Positions 60,033-64,000 of a stretch of DNA of 64,000 bases are shown in pieces. The position numbers and the translations under genes were made by a program. Every line of letters starts with the position of its first letter. The stretch's first letter is position 1. The DNA is from Cytobacillus oceanisediminis 2691. Lineage in GTDB: Bacteria; Bacillota; Bacilli; Bacillales; Cytobacillaceae. The stretch is from the NCBI RefSeq assembly GCF_000294775.2, contig NZ_CP015506.1, positions 285,501 to 349,500 of the forward strand. Reading direction: 5' to 3'. Under the pieces are notes generated by a model. It ran no database searches. It was given only the letters and a program-made list of their open reading frames with translations, and was not told the origin of the DNA.

Positions 60033-60575
60033 TTGCTGGAAAACAGTTTTATTATGGTCGCTATTATTTTGATCATTAATATTGTATATGTATCATTTTT
60101 TACCATCAGGATGATTCTTACGCTTAAGGGGCAGCGGTACCTTGCAGCTTTTATAAGCACCATCGAAGTTGTTATCTATGTCATAGGTTTAGGGCTGGTT
60201 CTGGATAACCTAAATGAAATACAAAATCTGATTGCTTATGCAGTCGGTTATGGAATTGGCGTTATTGCCGGCATGAAAATTGAAGAGAAGCTTGCTCTTG
60301 GCTATATTACGGTAAATGTAATTACAAAGGAATATGACAGGGATCTTCCAAAAGCTTTAAGGGATAAAGGCTATGGTGTCACAAACTGGGCTGCCAATGG
60401 ACTTGAAGGCGATAGGATGGCCCTTCAGATCCTGACACCAAGAAAATATGAATTAAAGCTTTATCAGACGATTAAAGAGCTGGATCCTAAGGCCTTCATC
60501 ATCGCTTATGAGCCAAAAACGATTCATGGCGGTTTCTGGGTGAAATCTGTTAAGAGAGGAAAGTTATCCCAATGA
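60033..60575 (+). CDS. yebE: DUF2179 membrane protein (YebE)
   Basis: This is a 180-residue protein with three membrane segments in the first 90 residues and a C-terminal DUF2179 domain ([21 protein letters not shown]). It starts at TTG 60033, nine bases after AAAGGAGGA. Neighbours (yebG, purE) match B. subtilis yebE. Its stop overlaps the yebG start by 4 bp. Function is unknown in the family. Confidence 0.9.
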   Translation: MLENSFIMVAIILIINIVYVSFFTIRMILTLKGQRYLAAFISTIEVVIYVIGLGLVLDNLNEIQNLIAYAVGYGIGVIAGMKIEEKLALGYITVNVITKEYDRDLPKALRDKGYGVTNWAANGLEGDRMALQILTPRKYELKLYQTIKELDPKAFIIAYEPKTIHGGFWVKSVKRGKLSQ

Positions 60576-60778
60576 GCAAAGCCAAAAACAAAATGGTGTT
60601 TGAGGTCCAGGAAAACGAAACGATTGACCAGTGCCTGGACAGGATACAAAAGGCAGGATATATACCTGTTAGAAGGACTGAGAAGCCTATATTTAAAGAA
60701 GTTAAGACGGGTGGTAAAGTCGATTATGAACCGGCTGGAAGGCAGATAGTTTTTGAAGCAAAACGATTAGAAGATTAA
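60572..60778 (+). CDS. yebG: NETI motif-containing protein (YebG)
   Basis: This is a 68-residue soluble protein with the name-giving Asn-Glu-Thr-Ile motif in [19 protein letters not shown] near residue 14. It is translationally coupled to yebE. Function is unknown. Its last codons border the PurR boxes of the purine operon. Confidence 0.9.
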   Translation: MSKAKNKMVFEVQENETIDQCLDRIQKAGYIPVRRTEKPIFKEVKTGGKVDYEPAGRQIVFEAKRLED

Positions 60779-60821
60779 AACACGAACATTAATTGTCTGA
60801 CTTTTAGTATTGTTCGATTTT
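60778..60821 (+). promoter_or_regulatory. PurR box pair of the purE operon
   Basis: AAACACGAACATT (60778-60790) and, inverted, ATTGTTCGATTTT (60809-60821) match the PurBox AWWWCCGAACWWT with one or two differences each. They are 18 bp apart and lie just upstream of the -35 box. Confidence 0.8.
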
Positions 60822-60825
60822 TCGA

Positions 60826-60855
60826 TTGACAGAGTATCAGGTATGTTGTTAATAT
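60826..60855 (+). promoter_or_regulatory. purE operon promoter
   Basis: Consensus TTGACA (60826-60831) is followed after 18 bp by TAATAT (60850-60855). Start expected near 60862, about 20 nt before the riboswitch. Confidence 0.8.
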
Positions 60856-60882
60856 GATGGTAGTTAATAAAACGTGAATAAA

Positions 60883-61083
60883 CCCCTCGTATAATAATGG
60901 GAATAGGGCCCATAAGTTTCTACCCGGCAACCGTAAATTGCTGGACTATGAGGGAAAGCTGATATGCCCGGCATGTAGAAGGAATGGTTCCTGCCGTTTG
61001 CAGGTGTCTTCCTTATGGTTCTTTTTAGCCCGGACAGATTACTTTCTCTCATATTAAGAGAAGGGTCTGTGCGGGTTTTTTAT
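60883..61083 (+). ncRNA. Guanine riboswitch of the purE operon
   Basis: The aptamer is at about 60883-60954. It has P1 CCCTCGTA/TATGAGGG, core TTTCTACCCGG..CCGTAAAT and J3/1 GACTATG with the guanine-specific C. The terminator AGCCCGGACAGA/TCTGTGCGGGTT plus T6 lies at about 61028-61083. Confidence 0.93.
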
Positions 61084-61107
61084 ATTGGAAGATTTGGAGG
61101 AGAAAGA

Positions 61108-61596
61108 ATGAGCGCACAAGCAGCAGTCATTATGGGAAGCAAATCAGATTGGGAGACAATGAAGCACGCTTGCGGAATTCTGGAAGAGCTTGAAATCCCT
61201 TATGAAAAAAAGGTTGTTTCAGCCCATCGGACTCCAGATCTTATGTTTGAATATGCTGAGCAGGCAAGAGACAGAGGAATAAAGGTAATTATTGCGGGTG
61301 CAGGAGGAGCGGCACACCTTCCAGGAATGGTTGCAGCGAAAACGACACTTCCTGTCATTGGAGTGCCAGTCCAATCAAAAGCTCTAAACGGACTGGATTC
61401 ATTGCTGTCCATTGTTCAGATGCCCGGCGGCGTCCCGGTTGCAACGGTTGCGATTGGAAAAGCAGGAGCCACTAACGCCGGATTGCTGGCAGCACAAATA
61501 CTTGGCGCTTTTGATACAGCCATTGCAGAACGTCTTCAGTCAAAAAGAGATAAAACAAAACAGGAAGTACTAGAAAGCAGTGATGAACTTGTCTAA
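61108..61596 (+). CDS. purE: N5-carboxyaminoimidazole ribonucleotide mutase PurE
   Basis: PurE converts N5-CAIR to CAIR in purine synthesis. Motifs are [10 protein letters not shown] near residue 9 and the SAHRTPD active-site loop near residue 40. At 162 residues it is the normal class I length. The frame is open from 61015, but the ATG at 61108 follows GGAGGAGAAAG. It is first in the pur operon and overlaps purK. Confidence 0.97.
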   Translation: MSAQAAVIMGSKSDWETMKHACGILEELEIPYEKKVVSAHRTPDLMFEYAEQARDRGIKVIIAGAGGAAHLPGMVAAKTTLPVIGVPVQSKALNGLDSLLSIVQMPGGVPVATVAIGKAGATNAGLLAAQILGAFDTAIAERLQSKRDKTKQEVLESSDELV

Positions 61597-62737
61597 TAAA
61601 ACAATTTTACCTGGACAAACAATTGGAATTATTGGCGGGGGACAGCTTGGGAGAATGATGGCACTTGCAGCAAAAGCAAATGGCTTCAGGATTGCCGTTT
61701 TAGATCCGGCAGAAGACTCTCCTTGCGGCCAGGTTGCGGATATTAAAATCATTGGAGAATATGGCCATTTAGATTCTATAAAAGAGTTAGCTGACGTCAG
61801 TGACGTTGTGACATATGAATTTGAAAATATCAGTGCGGAAGCTCTTGAGTGGCTATGTGCAAATGCGTACGTCCCACAGGGGAGCGAGGTGCTGGAAATC
61901 ACCCAGGACCGGACAAAGGAAAAAGCAGCCATCCAAAAAGCCGGCTGCGAGGTAGCGCCATATGCGGTCATTACTACTGAAAAAGATATTTATGATAATA
62001 TAGAAAAGCTTGGCTATCCAGCAGTATTAAAGACATCCAGAGGCGGATATGACGGAAAAGGGCAAGTTGTAATAAAGAGCGGGCAGGATATTAAGAAAGC
62101 TGCACAGCTTCTTGAGAATGGCGTGTGCGTCCTTGAAAAATGGATTCCATTCGAAAAGGAAATATCGGTTATTATCTGCCGGAATATCTCGGGAGAAAAA
62201 GCGGTATTTCCAGTCGGGGAAAATGTCCATAAAGAAAACATTCTGCACCAGACAATTGTGCCGGCCATGATCACAGCCGATGCTGAGGAAAGGGCAATAA
62301 ATGCAGCAAACCAGCTGGCAGAAGCTTTAAGCCTTGTCGGTACATTGGCAGTCGAAATGTTTCTGACAAAAGACGGACAGATTTACATTAACGAGCTTGC
62401 GCCTCGTCCGCATAACTCAGGCCATTATTCGATAGAAGCTTGCGAAACCTCCCAGTTTGAACAGCACATCCGTGCAGTTTGCAATTGGCCGCTTGGCAGC
62501 ACGGAGCTATTAAAACCGGCTGTTATGGTAAACATACTAGGAGAGCATCAGGAGCCTTTAATTAAGAAAATACCTGAATTGGATGACTGGAAGATTCACT
62601 TGTATGGAAAAAAGGATGCCAAATATAAACGCAAGATGGGCCATGTCACGCTTTTGCGGAAATCAGCCGAAGAGGCACTTGAAGAAGCAGAAAGAAGCGG
62701 CATTTGGACCCCTGTGAAGGAAAAGATCGGAGGATAA
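61583..62737 (+). CDS. purK: N5-carboxyaminoimidazole ribonucleotide synthase PurK
   Basis: PurK is an ATP-grasp ligase that carboxylates AIR with bicarbonate and ATP. The N-terminal [17 protein letters not shown] segment (about 14) and the ATP-grasp strands [13 protein letters not shown] (about 151) and [14 protein letters not shown] (about 269) are family signatures. Length is 384. The ATG at 61583 lies inside purE (14-bp overlap); a GTG one codon upstream is possible. Confidence 0.96.
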   Translation: MNLSNKTILPGQTIGIIGGGQLGRMMALAAKANGFRIAVLDPAEDSPCGQVADIKIIGEYGHLDSIKELADVSDVVTYEFENISAEALEWLCANAYVPQGSEVLEITQDRTKEKAAIQKAGCEVAPYAVITTEKDIYDNIEKLGYPAVLKTSRGGYDGKGQVVIKSGQDIKKAAQLLENGVCVLEKWIPFEKEISVIICRNISGEKAVFPVGENVHKENILHQTIVPAMITADAEERAINAANQLAEALSLVGTLAVEMFLTKDGQIYINELAPRPHNSGHYSIEACETSQFEQHIRAVCNWPLGSTELLKPAVMVNILGEHQEPLIKKIPELDDWKIHLYGKKDAKYKRKMGHVTLLRKSAEEALEEAERSGIWTPVKEKIGG

Positions 62738-62740
62738 AAC

Positions 62741-64000
62741 ATGATTGAACGCTATACGAGACCGGAAATGGGAGCTATCTGGACAGAAGAGAACCGCTTT
62801 CAGGCTTGGCTTGAGGTAGAAATTCTTGCTTGTGAAGCTTGGGCTGAATTAGGGGATATTCCGAAAGAAGATGTTCAGAAAATCCGTGAGAATGCTTCTT
62901 TTAATATTGACCGTATTAAAGAAATCGAAGAGGAAACACGGCATGATGTGGTCGCTTTTACTCGTGCGGTATCTGAAACGCTTGGCGAGGAACGCAAATG
63001 GGTTCATTACGGGCTTACTTCCACAGATGTGGTTGATACGGCGCTTTCATACTTAATCAAACAGGCGAATGATATTCTTCTAAAAGATATCGAACGCTTT
63101 GTGGAAATCCTGAAAAACAAAGCACAGGAACACAAGCATACAGTAATGATGGGCCGTACGCACGGGGTACATGCTGAGCCGACTACATTCGGATTAAAGC
63201 TTGCACTATGGTATGAAGAAATGAAGCGTAATCTTGACCGCTTTAAAGAAGCAGCTGCTGGAGTGGAATTCGGTAAAATCTCAGGTGCAGTTGGAACATA
63301 TGCAAACATCGATCCGTTTGTTGAAAAATATGTGTGTGAAAAGCTGGGCATCCAGCCAGCGCCCATTTCAACGCAAACACTTCAGCGTGACCGTCATGCA
63401 CATTATATGGGGGCGCTTGCGCTTGTAGCCACTTCAATTGAAAAATTTGCGACAGAGATCCGCGGCCTGCAAAAAAGCGAAACGCGTGAAGTGGAAGAGT
63501 TCTTCGCGAAAGGTCAAAAGGGATCTTCAGCAATGCCGCACAAACGCAACCCGATTGGTTCAGAAAATATGACGGGAATGGCAAGAGTGATCCGCGGCTA
63601 TATGATGACTGCGTATGAAAATGTGGCATTATGGCATGAGCGGGATATTTCCCACTCATCAGCTGAAAGAATCATACTGCCTGACGCAACGATTGCGCTG
63701 AACTATATGCTGAACCGCTTTGGAAATATCGTGAAAAATTTAACAGTCTTCCCTGAAAACATGAAGCGCAATATGGACCGTACGTTAGGGCTGATTTACT
63801 CTCAGCGTGTTCTTCTGGCCTTAATTGACAAAGGCATGACTCGTGAAGAGGCATATGATACTGTTCAGCCGCGGGCTATGGAAGCGTGGGAAAAACAGGT
63901 GCAATTCCGCAGCCTGATCGAGCAGGACGAGACGATTACATCAAAGCTAACCGAAGCAGAAATAGATGACTGCTTTGACTATAACTACCACATCAAGCAT
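62741..64000 (+). CDS. purB: Adenylosuccinate lyase PurB (3' end outside the window)
   Basis: PurB releases fumarate in two steps of purine synthesis. The N-terminus is [20 protein letters not shown]. Catalytic segments include [14 protein letters not shown] near residue 139 and the signature [16 protein letters not shown] near residue 262. All 420 codons to the window edge are open. The protein is usually about 430 residues, so about 10 are missing. GGAGG precedes the ATG, 3 bp after purK. Confidence 0.97.
   Translation, partial: MIERYTRPEMGAIWTEENRFQAWLEVEILACEAWAELGDIPKEDVQKIRENASFNIDRIKEIEEETRHDVVAFTRAVSETLGEERKWVHYGLTSTDVVDTALSYLIKQANDILLKDIERFVEILKNKAQEHKHTVMMGRTHGVHAEPTTFGLKLALWYEEMKRNLDRFKEAAAGVEFGKISGAVGTYANIDPFVEKYVCEKLGIQPAPISTQTLQRDRHAHYMGALALVATSIEKFATEIRGLQKSETREVEEFFAKGQKGSSAMPHKRNPIGSENMTGMARVIRGYMMTAYENVALWHERDISHSSAERIILPDATIALNYMLNRFGNIVKNLTVFPENMKRNMDRTLGLIYSQRVLLALIDKGMTREEAYDTVQPRAMEAWEKQVQFRSLIEQDETITSKLTEAEIDDCFDYNYHIKH

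Overview
The window comes from a low-GC Gram-positive bacterium of the family Bacillaceae. The flanks follow the Bacillus subtilis order ydiB-ydiC-ydiD-gcp-ydiF-moaC-rex-ydiK-ydiL-groES-groEL and yeaC-yeaD-yebA-guaA-pbuG-yebE-yebG-purE-purK-purB. Signals are also Bacillus-like: CIRCE, PurR boxes, guanine riboswitches, a GlcT/RAT leader, strong Shine-Dalgarno (SD) sites and many TTG/GTG starts. A Cytobacillus/Bacillus firmus-type genome is my guess, from gene content and memory only.

Layout. (1) 1-9.7 kb: 3' end of a tRNA (probably Asp), tRNA t6A genes (tsaE, tsaB, rimI, tsaD), a cluster of DnaA boxes, ABC-F ATPase, moaC, rex, ydiK, ydiL and the HrcA/CIRCE-controlled groES-groEL operon. (2) 9.8-16 kb: a DUF4317 gene, then a cyclic-di-GMP-I riboswitch leading STAS-like, acetyltransferase, chemoreceptor and PLP-decarboxylase genes. 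(3) 16-19 kb: an LXG polymorphic toxin with an Imm22-like immunity gene and two divergent helical partner genes (DUF5082, DUF5344). (4) 19.4-23 kb: small Pro/Tyr protein, secreted M14 carboxypeptidase, DUF421 membrane protein, orphan ABC binding lipoprotein. (5) 23.5-33.4 kb: a type VIIb secretion locus (yukE, yukD, yukC, yukBA/essC, yueB/esaA, yueC/essA). (6) 33.6-39.3 kb: a yfj-like accessory cluster with a WXG100-like protein, an overlooked 47-residue membrane peptide, a candidate glycine-zipper effector, a partner protein and a tandem array of two-TM DUF5381-like paralogues. (7) 39.5-42.8 kb: a transglutaminase-like lipoprotein and a secreted alpha/beta hydrolase. (8) 43-54.2 kb: MoxR/DUF58/transglutaminase operon, guaA, pbuG, glcT, ptsG. 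(9) 54.3-59.5 kb: one rrn operon (16S-23S-5S, no spacer tRNA). (10) 60-64 kb: yebE, yebG and the start of the purine operon, with purB cut by the window edge.

How the parts work together. Regions 3, 5 and 6 look like one secretion island: a T7SSb machine with an LXG toxin and its partners on one side, and on the other an effector followed by an array of small membrane proteins. The array resembles, by architecture only, the Staphylococcus aureus TspA/TsaI arrangement. It appears to be a duplicated triplet: one member carries two frameshifts and another survives only as a 14-codon tail. Purine genes show layered control: PurR boxes plus guanine riboswitches at pbuG and purE, and a single PurR box plus riboswitch at guaA.

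The most promising undescribed items are the effector/paralogue array, the c-di-GMP-controlled four-gene module, the LXG gene apparently starting at CTG, and a degenerate 20-21 bp tandem array downstream of the rrn operon.
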